Origin: Christensenella sp. UBA1242
GTDB lineage: Bacteria > Bacillota > Clostridia > Christensenellales > UBA1242
Length of the DNA stretch: 59,553 nucleotides
Assembly (NCBI GenBank): GCA_002308915.1
Contig: DBWI01000028.1
Span: forward strand, 1-59,553
Reading direction: 5' to 3'
Both the position numbers and the translations under genes were made by a program. This document shows, piece after piece, positions 7,925 to 16,235 of the stretch. The number at the start of each line of letters is the position of its first letter. The first letter of the stretch is position 1. Below the pieces are notes generated by a model. That model made no database searches. It worked only from the letters and a program-made list of their open reading frames with translations, and was not told where the DNA came from.

Positions 7925-8500
7925 TTATTGCTTGTTATTGTTTATACTATTTTCAAGTTCATTTACCAATTGTGGGAATTTTTGTTTGCAAAATTGATAA
8001 ATTGGTTTGTCTTTTTTTTCAAAAATATGAAACTTAATCAATCTGTTTTTGATGTGTTCATTGATTGCTTTTTGATAATCTTCATCCAAGCTGTATGGCT
8101 TAAAATCTAACCTTCCTTCCTTGATTAGTTCTTGCAAATATTGGTATAAATCTTTAATTTCTGTGCATTTGATGACTTTGACAGGTTGTTCGCTAACAAC
8201 TTCGCCCTTAAAACTTGTTTGACCTTCTTTGAATGTTGTTACATCAACTTCATAAATATAACAAGTTTGGCCTTCAAATCTACGCTTTAAAGCATCTTTG
8301 TATGCTTCGTAAAAAAATGGCTTACCACCTTTAATTCCATACATCCCATCAAAATTACCATTGCTTTTTTTTGTGCCAAAAAGCAAAGCAAATGCCAAAT
8401 GCTGAGTTGCATATACATATGGCTTACCATGAGATGATACTCTTGGCTCCAAAACTTTTATATTGGGCTCAACTGAAACATGATATAACTTATCAAACAT
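7925..8500 (-). CDS. Conserved hypothetical protein, possible ADP-ribosyltransferase-like fold
   Basis: A 191-residue soluble protein I do not recognise with certainty. The N-terminus reads LYHVSVEPNI, then SSHGKPYVYATQHLAFALLFG, resembling the opening strands of small ADP-ribosyltransferase or RNA 2'-phosphotransferase folds (LYH-x-S, a basic-aromatic pocket, then Y-A-T). The C-terminal 60 residues are charged and helical. No signal peptide or membrane segment is present. It stands alone. The fold guess is inference from motif shape only. Confidence 0.6.
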   Translation of the reverse strand: MFDKLYHVSVEPNIKVLEPRVSSHGKPYVYATQHLAFALLFGTKKSNGNFDGMYGIKGGKPFFYEAYKDALKRRFEGQTCYIYEVDVTTFKEGQTSFKGEVVSEQPVKVIKCTEIKDLYQYLQELIKEGRLDFKPYSLDEDYQKAINEHIKNRLIKFHIFEKKDKPIYQFCKQKFPQLVNELENSINNNKQ

Positions 8501-8560
8501 ATTATCCCCTTACTTTTTTAGTATAACACATCAAATGCATATCTGCATCAATTTTTAACA

Positions 8561-8594
8561 AAAAAATAAGCAGAGTTTATGCTCTACTCTGCTT
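8561..8594 (-). terminator. Terminator of the ancestral ftsW end
   Basis: On the minus strand AAGCAGAGT and ACTCTGCTT form a 9-bp stem followed by T residues. The 5' arm is inside the last codons of the ftsW fragment and the stop codon lies in the loop. Confidence 0.75.
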
Positions 8595-8703
8595 ATTTAC
8601 ATTCAACACCACCCCTATTGCACTCATAAACACAACAAGTGAAGTGCTGCCTGCCGAAATAAATGGAAGTGGCACACCAGTTGGTGGTACGCTTGCAAAA
8701 ATG
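8577..8703 (-). pseudogene. ftsW: Second copy of the ftsW 3' end (fragment)
   Basis: The minus-strand frame encodes ASVPPTGVPLPFISAGSTS, then LVVFMSAIGVVLNVNKQS, then RA and a stop. This is the C-terminus of FtsW without the rest of the gene. Over 113 bases (8585-8697) it aligns without gaps to 10046-10158 inside the intact ftsW. I count 17 mismatches (about 85% identity), and every one is synonymous. The fragment keeps a terminator that the intact gene lacks, so it looks like the original gene end, now cut off by the insertion of the leucine-rich-repeat gene. Confidence 0.85.
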
Positions 8704-8748
8704 ACTCATCAGTGTCCTTTAATTATTAAGTTATATTACGAAAAATTA

Positions 8749-9945
8749 TCAAGAACGAACCCACATATCATAACCAGGCTTATCACTTAATTGTTGCTTA
8801 GTGAAATATTGGATTTCTGTAACTTGTTCTGAAAAATTACTTCTTACATAAATAATATTTGTTATTATCTTAATCTCATCATTAACATTTCCTACATCAA
8901 AACTTGCAGTATTGATACTTATGGCATAAAAAGCATTTCTATCAATAGAAATAACACTTGAAATAGTAATATCCGACAAATTATCACAGCCTGAAAATGC
9001 CTTAAATCCTATACTTTCCATTTTATTAGGAAAAACAATACTCCTTAACTTTTTGCATCCCAAAAAAGCATAGTCTTTTATATTTGTTAAATTAGGTGGC
9101 AATTTTATACTATTTAATTCACAACAACCATTAAAAACATATTTTTCTAAAGAAGTAATACTTTTCGATAATGTGATTTTTTCTAAATTTACACAATCAA
9201 TAAAACATGACGCTCCAATATTTATAACACTATCTGGTATGTTTATTTCTTTCAAATTTGTACAATTAGCAAAAACACTAGCACCAATTTGAGTTATATT
9301 TTCAGGAATAATTACATTTTCTAACTTATAACAACCATAAAACAAAGTATTTTTTAAACAATCCATACCATTCGGAATATTAACCTTAATTAAATTAATG
9401 CAACCATAAAAAGCGCTTTCACAAAGTTCAGTCACAGTTTCAGGAATTATTATTTCTTTTAGACTTTTACAATTAACAAATCCATCTCTGATCACTTTCA
9501 CAGAATCATCAATTACTATCTTTGTGTATGTAATATTTCTAATTCCACAAAATTTATCCCCATCAAAAGAATCGGGATATTTTAATTTTAAGTCATCCCA
9601 AGTATCAATCAATTTCTCATCAAAATAAGCACCCGAAATATTTTTACTGAACCTTGGTTCAAGTTCAGTATTTTTTGTAATCTTGTCGCCAACTTGTATT
9701 TTATTATTAGTGTTTTTAACAAACCAACCTAGAAACAAATCCTCATACTCTTCATCTACTTCTGGTAAATAAAAAACTTCTTCATTCTTGTTATATCTAA
9801 CGGTAGACAAATCATCAAATATAATTTCATAATTTTTGTTATATTTTAACACAACAACACTATTCCCAGAACATCCAAAAAATAAAAAGGAAATCAACAA
9901 AAGACCTAGACACAACACACAAAAAACTACATTTTTAATCTTCAT
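8749..9945 (-). CDS. BspA-type leucine-rich-repeat lipoprotein
   Basis: A 398-residue lipoprotein. The signal ends in FLFFGC (lipobox Cys25). Residues 50-105 resemble a Listeria/Bacteroides-type repeat (FLGWFVKNTNN). From about residue 140 there are at least eight 23-residue LRR_5 units of the pattern F-x-N/G-C-x-x-L-x-x-I-x-I-P-x-x-V-T-x-I. These Treponema/BspA-type repeats usually mediate adhesion to host or other bacteria. GGTGGGGT precedes the ATG. It lies between the intact ftsW and a cut-off ftsW end, so it was probably acquired by recombination. Confidence 0.85.
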   Translation of the reverse strand: MKIKNVVFCVLCLGLLLISFLFFGCSGNSVVVLKYNKNYEIIFDDLSTVRYNKNEEVFYLPEVDEEYEDLFLGWFVKNTNNKIQVGDKITKNTELEPRFSKNISGAYFDEKLIDTWDDLKLKYPDSFDGDKFCGIRNITYTKIVIDDSVKVIRDGFVNCKSLKEIIIPETVTELCESAFYGCINLIKVNIPNGMDCLKNTLFYGCYKLENVIIPENITQIGASVFANCTNLKEINIPDSVINIGASCFIDCVNLEKITLSKSITSLEKYVFNGCCELNSIKLPPNLTNIKDYAFLGCKKLRSIVFPNKMESIGFKAFSGCDNLSDITISSVISIDRNAFYAISINTASFDVGNVNDEIKIITNIIYVRSNFSEQVTEIQYFTKQQLSDKPGYDMWVRS

Positions 9946-10031
9946 ACCCCACCATATAACATTATTGAATTTATACTAAAAAGAATAACAAGTCAAGCAA
10001 ATAAAATGTTTGCATAAAATGTAATTTATTA

Positions 10032-11138
10032 CTATTTACAAATTTTACTCTGCTTATTTACATTTAACACCACCCCTATTGCACTCATAAACACAACAAG
10101 AGATGTTGAACCTGCACTGATGAACGGCAGTGGAACTCCTGTTGGTGGTACGCTTGCAGATATTACCATAATGTTAAGCAAAACTTGAGTACAAATAACA
10201 CAAGCAATTCCACTTGCAAGCAAACAGCCAAATCTGTCTTTTGCGTTGAGTGCAATTTTGATTATAAAAAATATTAAAGCTGCAAAAATCAAAATAATAA
10301 CACTTGCTCCAAAAAATCCCAGTTCTTCGCAAATGATTGAAAAAATAAAGTCACTTTCGGCAAACGGCAAATATAAATACTTTTGTCTTGAAGAAAAAAG
10401 TCCAACTCCAAACAATCCACCATTGCCAAGTGAATACAAAGATTGAATAAGTTGAAATCCTTCACCTTGCGGACTACTCCATGGGTCCAAAAATGCCACA
10501 AGACGAGCTAATCTGTATGGCTCTAACAAAATTAAAACTGGAACAAGTGCAAGTGCAGGAATGCCCAAAATTAAAAAATGTTTTAGGTTTGTGCCACCAA
10601 AAAACATCATCACAAGCATTGTTACACCAAGACAAATTGTTATGCTCATGTTGGGCTCCAAAATGACTAAAATGCAAAAAATACCACCAATAATTAGCGC
10701 AGGAAGCAATTTTTTGAAGCTTTTCGCGTTATTTTTGTGTTTTGTGAAATGACAAGCACAAAACAAAACCAAGGAAAATTTTGCAAGTTCACTTGGCTGA
10801 AAAGAAAAACCACCAACCCCAATCCATCTTTTTGCACCATAGTTTGAAATGCCAATGTGTGGAACAAAAACCAGTACAAGAAGCACAACAGAAAAAGCAA
10901 AGGCAAGCCATTTGAATTTTTTTAATTTGTGATAATCAAAAAAATAAAAGAATACAAGACAGCACAGTCCAAGCAATACACCAACAATTTGTTTGACTAA
11001 AAAGAATGTTGAACTGTTGTAATTTTTTTGTGCTGAATATGAACTTGCAGAAAAAACCATTACACACCCAATGATACATAATGTAATCATACACAAAAAA
11101 ACTAATAATGTTGTTCTGTCAATTTTTTGTTTTTTCAT
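10032..11138 (-). CDS. ftsW: Cell-division SEDS glycosyltransferase FtsW
   Basis: A polytopic membrane protein of about 368 residues and some ten helices, of the SEDS family that polymerises lipid II into glycan strands at the septum. Landmarks are VMVFSASSYSAQ in the first loop, GAKRWIGVGGFSFQPSELAKFS, and a C-terminal PPTGVPLPFISAGSTSLV. Position directly after murD favours FtsW over RodA. The ATG at 11138 overlaps the end of murD; a GTG at 11147 is possible. Its C-terminus ends in KQSKICK, unlike the KQSRA of the fragment at 8577, and no clear terminator follows, consistent with a recombination joint at its end. Confidence 0.92.
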   Translation of the reverse strand: MKKQKIDRTTLLVFLCMITLCIIGCVMVFSASSYSAQKNYNSSTFFLVKQIVGVLLGLCCLVFFYFFDYHKLKKFKWLAFAFSVVLLVLVFVPHIGISNYGAKRWIGVGGFSFQPSELAKFSLVLFCACHFTKHKNNAKSFKKLLPALIIGGIFCILVILEPNMSITICLGVTMLVMMFFGGTNLKHFLILGIPALALVPVLILLEPYRLARLVAFLDPWSSPQGEGFQLIQSLYSLGNGGLFGVGLFSSRQKYLYLPFAESDFIFSIICEELGFFGASVIILIFAALIFFIIKIALNAKDRFGCLLASGIACVICTQVLLNIMVISASVPPTGVPLPFISAGSTSLVVFMSAIGVVLNVNKQSKICK

Positions 11139-12426
11139 ACTCACCACAAACTAACTTACAAAACACATCTCCACGCTCAGCATAAGAAGAAAACTCATCA
11201 AAGCTTGCACACGCTGGAGAAAGCAAAACAATATCACCAGCAAGTGCAATGCTGATTGCATATTGCGTGGCATCTTTTAATGTACTAAATTTGGCTATAT
11301 TTGCGTAATTATGATTGATTGCACATTCAACTATCTTGTCGCCCATTTCGCCAAATGCAACAATTTTTTTAACACAATAAACATTATCAAAAATACAGCT
11401 ATAGTCATATCCTTTGTCGCTTCCACCTAGTAGCAGAATAACATTCTTTTTGAAACAACTTAATGCACAAATTGTGCTATCGGGATTGGTTGCCTTGCTG
11501 TCATCAATAAATGTGATTTTGTTCTTTTTTAGAACAACTTGCAACCTGTGTTTAAGTCCAGTAAATGATTTGAGTACTTTTTTGATTTTTAAGTTTTTAA
11601 CTCCAAGAATTTTTGCAATGCTCACAGCACATAATATGTTTTCAATATTTTTTTCGCCAACAAGTTTTATTTGCTTTTGATTGATTATCTTTTTGTTTTG
11701 ATACCACACATAATTGTCAAAAAAGTGTACACAATCAGTTTTTTTGTGCATTGAATATGTAATAACTTTTGCATTTGTTCTTATGATAAAATCGTCTTTA
11801 CATACAAAAATATCATTGAAAGTTTGATTTTTTGTTATTTTTAACTTTGTTTTTTTATAATTCTCAAAGTTTTTGTGCCTATTAATGTGATCGCATGAAA
11901 TATTCAAAATTGCAGAGACATCTGGTTTTATTTCCCCGCACTCTAATGCAAAACTAGAAACTTCACAAATAGTTATGCTTGTATCTTTTGTTTGATTAAC
12001 AATTTCTGTAATTGGAATTTTTGTGTTGCCACACAGAAACACATCTTTGTATTTTGTTTTTAACATTTCATAAACAAGATTAACTGTTGTTGTTTTTCCA
12101 TTTGTACCTGTGATGCATATTGTCTTGCCTTTTACAAAATTGAAGCCAAGAGAAAATTCACTAACAAACGGAATTTTGTTCTTCTTTAGAAATTCAATGT
12201 TTTTGTTCCCAACAATCTGAACACCTGGACTCAAAATAACACAAGAAATATCCAGGTCCCTTATGTGTTCAAATTTGTTAAGGTTGAATGTATGTTCAAT
12301 TGTTGTTGAGTTGTAATCATCAAATATATATACATTTTTTGCTCCCCTAGAAAGCAAAAAAGAAACAGCACTCTTTCCAGAAGAGCCTGTTCCATATACA
12401 ACAAAGTTTTTTGTTAAAATTTCCAT
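11119..12426 (-). CDS. murD: UDP-N-acetylmuramoylalanine--D-glutamate ligase MurD
   Basis: A 435-residue cytosolic Mur ligase that adds D-Glu to UDP-MurNAc-L-Ala. Landmarks are a Rossmann-like start (VVYGTGSSGKSAVSFL), ATP loop CITGTNGKTTTVNLV, NISCDHINRHKNFENY and IDDSKATNPDST. The ATG at 12426 begins one base after the mraY stop codon; an upstream TTG in the same frame would overlap mraY. It is third in murE-mraY-murD-ftsW with tight coupling on both sides. Confidence 0.93.
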   Translation of the reverse strand: MEILTKNFVVYGTGSSGKSAVSFLLSRGAKNVYIFDDYNSTTIEHTFNLNKFEHIRDLDISCVILSPGVQIVGNKNIEFLKKNKIPFVSEFSLGFNFVKGKTICITGTNGKTTTVNLVYEMLKTKYKDVFLCGNTKIPITEIVNQTKDTSITICEVSSFALECGEIKPDVSAILNISCDHINRHKNFENYKKTKLKITKNQTFNDIFVCKDDFIIRTNAKVITYSMHKKTDCVHFFDNYVWYQNKKIINQKQIKLVGEKNIENILCAVSIAKILGVKNLKIKKVLKSFTGLKHRLQVVLKKNKITFIDDSKATNPDSTICALSCFKKNVILLLGGSDKGYDYSCIFDNVYCVKKIVAFGEMGDKIVECAINHNYANIAKFSTLKDATQYAISIALAGDIVLLSPACASFDEFSSYAERGDVFCKLVCGEYEKTKN

Positions 12427-12427
12427 T

Positions 12428-13426
12428 CTAAATCCCAATATACAAAATCAATGTGATAGCCACCAGGCATATTATCATTGTCGATATTATATATATGGCT
12501 GTAATCTTGTTTTCATTCACTCCTTTTTTTTGAAAATGATGATGAAGTGGCGCCATCAAAAATATTCGCCTTTTTGTTCGCTTGTAATGAAGTACTTGCA
12601 AAATATCACTAAGTGCAGTTATAACATACACTACTCCCAGCAAAGGAATATATAAAGTCAATTTTGAAAAAACTGCAACTGTTGTAATAAGCCCACCAAG
12701 CGCAAGCGAACCAGTGTCACCCATAAATACTTTTGCTGGATAGCAATTAAACGCAAAGTACGCAAGAAGAGCTCCACACATTGCAAAACAAATTTGTTGC
12801 AAGTTCTGAATTTCTGTTAGAGCTTGTCCATTTAAGTTAGCAGAATACACAAGCATAACGCACGCAAAACTCAAAATATATACAAAACTAACACCACTAC
12901 AAAGACCATCAAGACCATCAATCAAATTAACGCTATTAACAACAGCTAAATACACAAAAACAACAAATGGAATGAAAAAATACCCCAAATTAACTGTTTT
13001 TGTTGTAAAAGGTATATAAATTTCGCTACCTACAAGATTATTATTGTACGCAAACACTGCAATAATAATTGCAATGCCAACTTGTCCAATTATTTTTTGA
13101 TATGCCTTTAGCCCCAAATTTTGCTTGTATCTAATCTTTATAAAATCATCCAAAAATCCAAGTAGTCCATATGCAAGCATTACCCCAATTGTGATGGCTG
13201 CCAAAACAAAATCTGACCACATAAAGCACAAACAAGCAAAAGTTGTTGCAATAATAAATATTAATCCACCCATTGTTGGTGTTCCGTTTTTACTTTCGTG
13301 TTCCTTCACATAATGCAATATGGTTTGCTTTGCTTTCACTCTTTTTGTTATGTGAATAATTAGTGGTGATAAAAGTACTGCTAAAATAAATGTGACAATA
13401 AAAATAAACAAATTTCTAATCAGCAT
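12428..13426 (-). CDS. mraY: Phospho-N-acetylmuramoyl-pentapeptide transferase MraY
   Basis: A 332-residue membrane enzyme with about ten helices that makes lipid I from UDP-MurNAc-pentapeptide and undecaprenyl phosphate. Signatures are GTPTMGGLIF, GFLDDFIK (catalytic aspartates), NSVNLIDGLDGL and the APLHHHFQKKG loop. The ATG at 13426 has an AGGTGAT site and overlaps the end of murE; a GTG at 13435 is less likely. murF, often between murE and mraY, is absent here. Confidence 0.94.
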   Translation of the reverse strand: MLIRNLFIFIVTFILAVLLSPLIIHITKRVKAKQTILHYVKEHESKNGTPTMGGLIFIIATTFACLCFMWSDFVLAAITIGVMLAYGLLGFLDDFIKIRYKQNLGLKAYQKIIGQVGIAIIIAVFAYNNNLVGSEIYIPFTTKTVNLGYFFIPFVVFVYLAVVNSVNLIDGLDGLCSGVSFVYILSFACVMLVYSANLNGQALTEIQNLQQICFAMCGALLAYFAFNCYPAKVFMGDTGSLALGGLITTVAVFSKLTLYIPLLGVVYVITALSDILQVLHYKRTKRRIFLMAPLHHHFQKKGVNENKITAIYIISTMIICLVAITLILYIGI

Positions 13427-14840
13427 AATTATCACCTATGATTGAATTTACAACATCAAAATCGCAATAATTAACTCTTTTTTCACCTATTTCCATATAT
13501 TTTTCACTTCCTTTTCCGCAAATTATGACTGTATCGCCATAATTCATACTTTTTATTGCAACATCAATTGCACTTGCTCGGTCTTCAATTTTGTAATAAT
13601 TTGTTGAGTTAAAACCACTCACAATATCTTCAATTATGTCATTTGGATTTTCATTTCTTGGATTGTCGGAAGTAATAAAACTATAATCAGAATATTTATC
13701 TGCAACAGCACCCATAATTTTTCGTTTTGACTTATCCCTGTTTCCACCACAACCAAAAACACAATACAACTTACCATCTGTTAGCTCTCTTGCTGTTTTT
13801 AGCACTTTTTCTAAACCATCTGGCGTGTGTGCATAATCAATGATTATCTTTTTGCCTTGATACTCAAATACATTAAATCTGCCTTCAACTTGTTTTACGC
13901 TTTGCAATCCTTTTTGAATGTCATCAATACTTATTCCCAAAAAATAGCAACTAACAGCACTTGCCAAGCTGTTATACACATTAAATAATCCATATAAATG
14001 AGATTTTACAGAAATAACATTGTCACTTATGTTTAGTATATATTCATTGCCATTTTTGTTAACTTCAATAGCAAAACAATCACAAGGCGAATTTATACCA
14101 TAAGAAACTGCATTTATGTTTCGCTGAATAATCTTTTGTCCTGTTTCATCATCAGCGTTTATTATCATCAAATCATCGCCACAAAAAAAATCCATTTTTG
14201 CCTTTTGATAGTTTTCCATAGTTTTGAAATAATCCAAGTGGTCTTGAGTTAAGTTTGTGAAAATTTTGCACACAAAGTTGATTCCTTCAATCTTTTTTAG
14301 GTGTATTGCATGTGCAGAAACTTCCATCACAATATAATCTGCTTTACCCTTTTTCATAATTGAGAACATTTCGTGCAAATCTATTGGGTCTGGTGTTGTT
14401 AAATTGGCAGGAATAAATGTATCTGCAAAATACACTCCATTTGTGCCTATTACTCCAACTTTTTTCCCTGCTTGTTCTAATATGTGCTTTATTATGAATG
14501 TCGTTGAAGTTTTTCCGTTTGTTCCCGTTACGCCAATTACTTTAATACTTTTTGTATCAAAAAAATTTTGTGCAATCTGACCAATTGCCTTTCTGATGTC
14601 TTTCACAACAATTTGTTTGATGTCCAAATCCAACTTTTTTTCTGTTACAAGAACTTTTGCCCCATTTTTGATTGCCAATTTTGCCATGTCTAGCATATTG
14701 TGTTTGCCCTCATAACAAAAGAAAAGACCTTGTGTTATGTCATCTTGCGCTCTTGCACTTAGCTTTTTTATATCAAAATTTTGAATATCATAAATATCAC
14801 TTAAAACATCAACATCTTTTAATATTTTTTTTAATTCCAT
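13416..14840 (-). CDS. murE: UDP-MurNAc-tripeptide synthetase MurE (meso-DAP type)
   Basis: A 474-residue Mur ligase adding the third stem-peptide residue. The ATP loop GVTGTNGKTS is at about residues 103-112, and TPDPIDLHEMF and DYAHTPDGLEKVL are present. TSDNPRNENPNDI near residue 390 is the DNPR motif that selects meso-diaminopimelate; lysine-adding enzymes differ there. The cell wall is therefore probably of the mDAP type. A GAGGT site precedes the ATG. It is the first gene of the mur operon and is divergent from the kinase gene at 15015. Confidence 0.93.
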   Translation of the reverse strand: MELKKILKDVDVLSDIYDIQNFDIKKLSARAQDDITQGLFFCYEGKHNMLDMAKLAIKNGAKVLVTEKKLDLDIKQIVVKDIRKAIGQIAQNFFDTKSIKVIGVTGTNGKTSTTFIIKHILEQAGKKVGVIGTNGVYFADTFIPANLTTPDPIDLHEMFSIMKKGKADYIVMEVSAHAIHLKKIEGINFVCKIFTNLTQDHLDYFKTMENYQKAKMDFFCGDDLMIINADDETGQKIIQRNINAVSYGINSPCDCFAIEVNKNGNEYILNISDNVISVKSHLYGLFNVYNSLASAVSCYFLGISIDDIQKGLQSVKQVEGRFNVFEYQGKKIIIDYAHTPDGLEKVLKTARELTDGKLYCVFGCGGNRDKSKRKIMGAVADKYSDYSFITSDNPRNENPNDIIEDIVSGFNSTNYYKIEDRASAIDVAIKSMNYGDTVIICGKGSEKYMEIGEKRVNYCDFDVVNSIIGDNYAD

Positions 14841-15014
14841 ATGCCAACCTCGTTCTACATAATATATATATTAAACTCAAAAATATTTTTGTGTTTAAGT
14901 TAGCAAAATTAGTCAAAAAATATTATTTTTTTTATGTAAAAAATTTTTGCAAATTACTTTATTTAATTACTTATATTATGATATAATCACCTTGCGACTC
15001 GCAAAGGGGTAAAT

Positions 15015-15905
15015 ATGAACACAAACACATTTTTTATTGAAGAAATAAATAACTTAGCACAAAACGACAAGGAACTTCTTGTGAGCATGGGCGAAGAAAT
15101 GTACCATGACCAAATTGATACCCTTGCAAAAGATATAATTGAAAAACAAGCAAAAATAATTTTGGTTGCTGGACCTTCATCTTCTGGAAAAACAACAACA
15201 AGTAATTTAATTGGAAAACGCATTGAAGCTAATGGCTTAAAATGTCTTAGTGTTTCTCTTGATGACTTTTTCCTTAACAGAGCAAACACACCACTTCTTC
15301 CAAACGGAAATTACGACTACGAAAACATTACAGCTTTAGATTTGCCTTACTTTAACCAATTCATTAACGAACTTTATACTCAAGGTTATTCTCTTATGCC
15401 AACATACAACTTTATTACTGGCTCAAGAGAAAGTAAAATGAAAAAAGTTAGCATAGATGACAAAACTGTTGTAATTATTGAAGGTTTGCACGCACTCAAT
15501 CCAACATTACTTAATAAAACCGATGGCATCTACAGAGTGTATATTTGCCCAACATCAAACTTTGATTACAACAACAAAACACTTTTTAACTTTGTACAAC
15601 TTAGATTGTTAAGGCGTATGCTTCGTGATTACCTAAGCCGTGGCAGAACAATTGAAAAAACAATTGAAGGCTGGCAAGAAGTTTTGGATGGCGAAAAGAA
15701 ATATATTGACCCATACAAACACCTTGCAAATTTTGTTGTTGATTCAACACATTTGTATGAACCATTAATCTATTCAAAGTATTTAACACCACTCCTTAAA
15801 AATTCTGACACAGAGAAAGAAATTAAGGAAAAATTGCAAAATATAACAAAATTAGACAAAAAATACATTCCAAAAGACTCACTTTTGAATGAATTCGCAA
15901 AATAA
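15015..15905 (+). CDS. Uridine kinase-like nucleoside kinase (short form)
   Basis: A 296-residue P-loop kinase of the phosphoribulokinase/uridine kinase superfamily. The Walker A is AGPSSSGKTTTS at residues 52-63, followed by SVSLDDFFLNR, TYNFITGSRE and VVIIEGLHALNP. Many Firmicutes homologues are about 550 residues and carry an N-terminal TGS/ThrRS-like region; this one begins just before the kinase domain. It probably phosphorylates uridine or cytidine in pyrimidine salvage, but substrate is unproven for this subfamily. It has its own promoter region and terminator. Confidence 0.8.
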   Translation: MNTNTFFIEEINNLAQNDKELLVSMGEEMYHDQIDTLAKDIIEKQAKIILVAGPSSSGKTTTSNLIGKRIEANGLKCLSVSLDDFFLNRANTPLLPNGNYDYENITALDLPYFNQFINELYTQGYSLMPTYNFITGSRESKMKKVSIDDKTVVIIEGLHALNPTLLNKTDGIYRVYICPTSNFDYNNKTLFNFVQLRLLRRMLRDYLSRGRTIEKTIEGWQEVLDGEKKYIDPYKHLANFVVDSTHLYEPLIYSKYLTPLLKNSDTEKEIKEKLQNITKLDKKYIPKDSLLNEFAK

Positions 15906-15909
15906 TATA

Positions 15910-15940
15910 AAATAGCACTCAAAATTAGAGTGCTATTTTT
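15910..15940 (+). terminator. Intrinsic terminator after nucleoside kinase
   Basis: AATAGCACTC and GAGTGCTATT pair around a 7-base loop, followed by T residues. Confidence 0.85.
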
Positions 15941-15962
15941 CATAAAAAATGTTAGTAAAAAT

Positions 15963-16045
15963 AAAAAATAGACCAAAAGACAAGGCTCAATGATATAAAT
16001 TGAAAACGCAAAAAGAAAGATGAAGAACGAGGCTCAACAAATAAC
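15963..16045. repeat. Structured repeat family, copy 1
   Basis: An 83-base unit starting AAAAAATAGACC and ending AACAAATAAC. It contains ACAAGGCTCAATGA and GAACGAGGCTCAACA, so a GGCTCAA box occurs twice per unit. It matches copy 2, 107 bases downstream, with only about three or four differences. It has no coding capacity. Confidence 0.75.
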
Positions 16046-16069
16046 TCGCTTATATTAACCATAAAAACA

Positions 16070-16152
16070 AAAAAATAGACCGAAAGACAAGGCTCAATGA
16101 TATAAATTAAAAACGCAAAAAGAGAGATGAAGAACGAGGCTCAACAAATAAC
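16070..16152. repeat. Structured repeat family, copy 2
   Basis: Second 83-base unit, nearly identical to copy 1. Its CGCAAAAAGAGAG part recurs in inverse orientation at 16208-16234, flanking the long hairpin at 16150-16193. On the lysS strand the block could fold into a long composite stem-loop ending in T-rich sequence, so it may serve as the lysS terminator region. Confidence 0.75.
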
Positions 16153-16193
16153 CCCACGCAGGCGCGTAGTAAACTACGTAACTGTGTGGGGTT
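16150..16193. repeat. Long GC-rich hairpin inside repeat block
   Basis: AACCCCACGCAG pairs with CTGTGTGGGGTT; inside it CGTAG-TAAA-CTACG forms a second stem. It is far richer in G+C than its surroundings. It is followed by AACAAAGTTATT, also found next to the hairpin at 18380-18435. A terminator or non-coding RNA role is possible. Confidence 0.7.
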
Positions 16194-16235
16194 TGTTTGT
16201 TAGTAAACAAAGTTATTCGCTCTCTTTTTGTGTTT

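Noticed and set aside
15963..16152. Direct repeats considered as a CRISPR array
   Set aside because: Only two 83-base units with a 24-base gap, no regular short repeat-spacer order and no cas genes.
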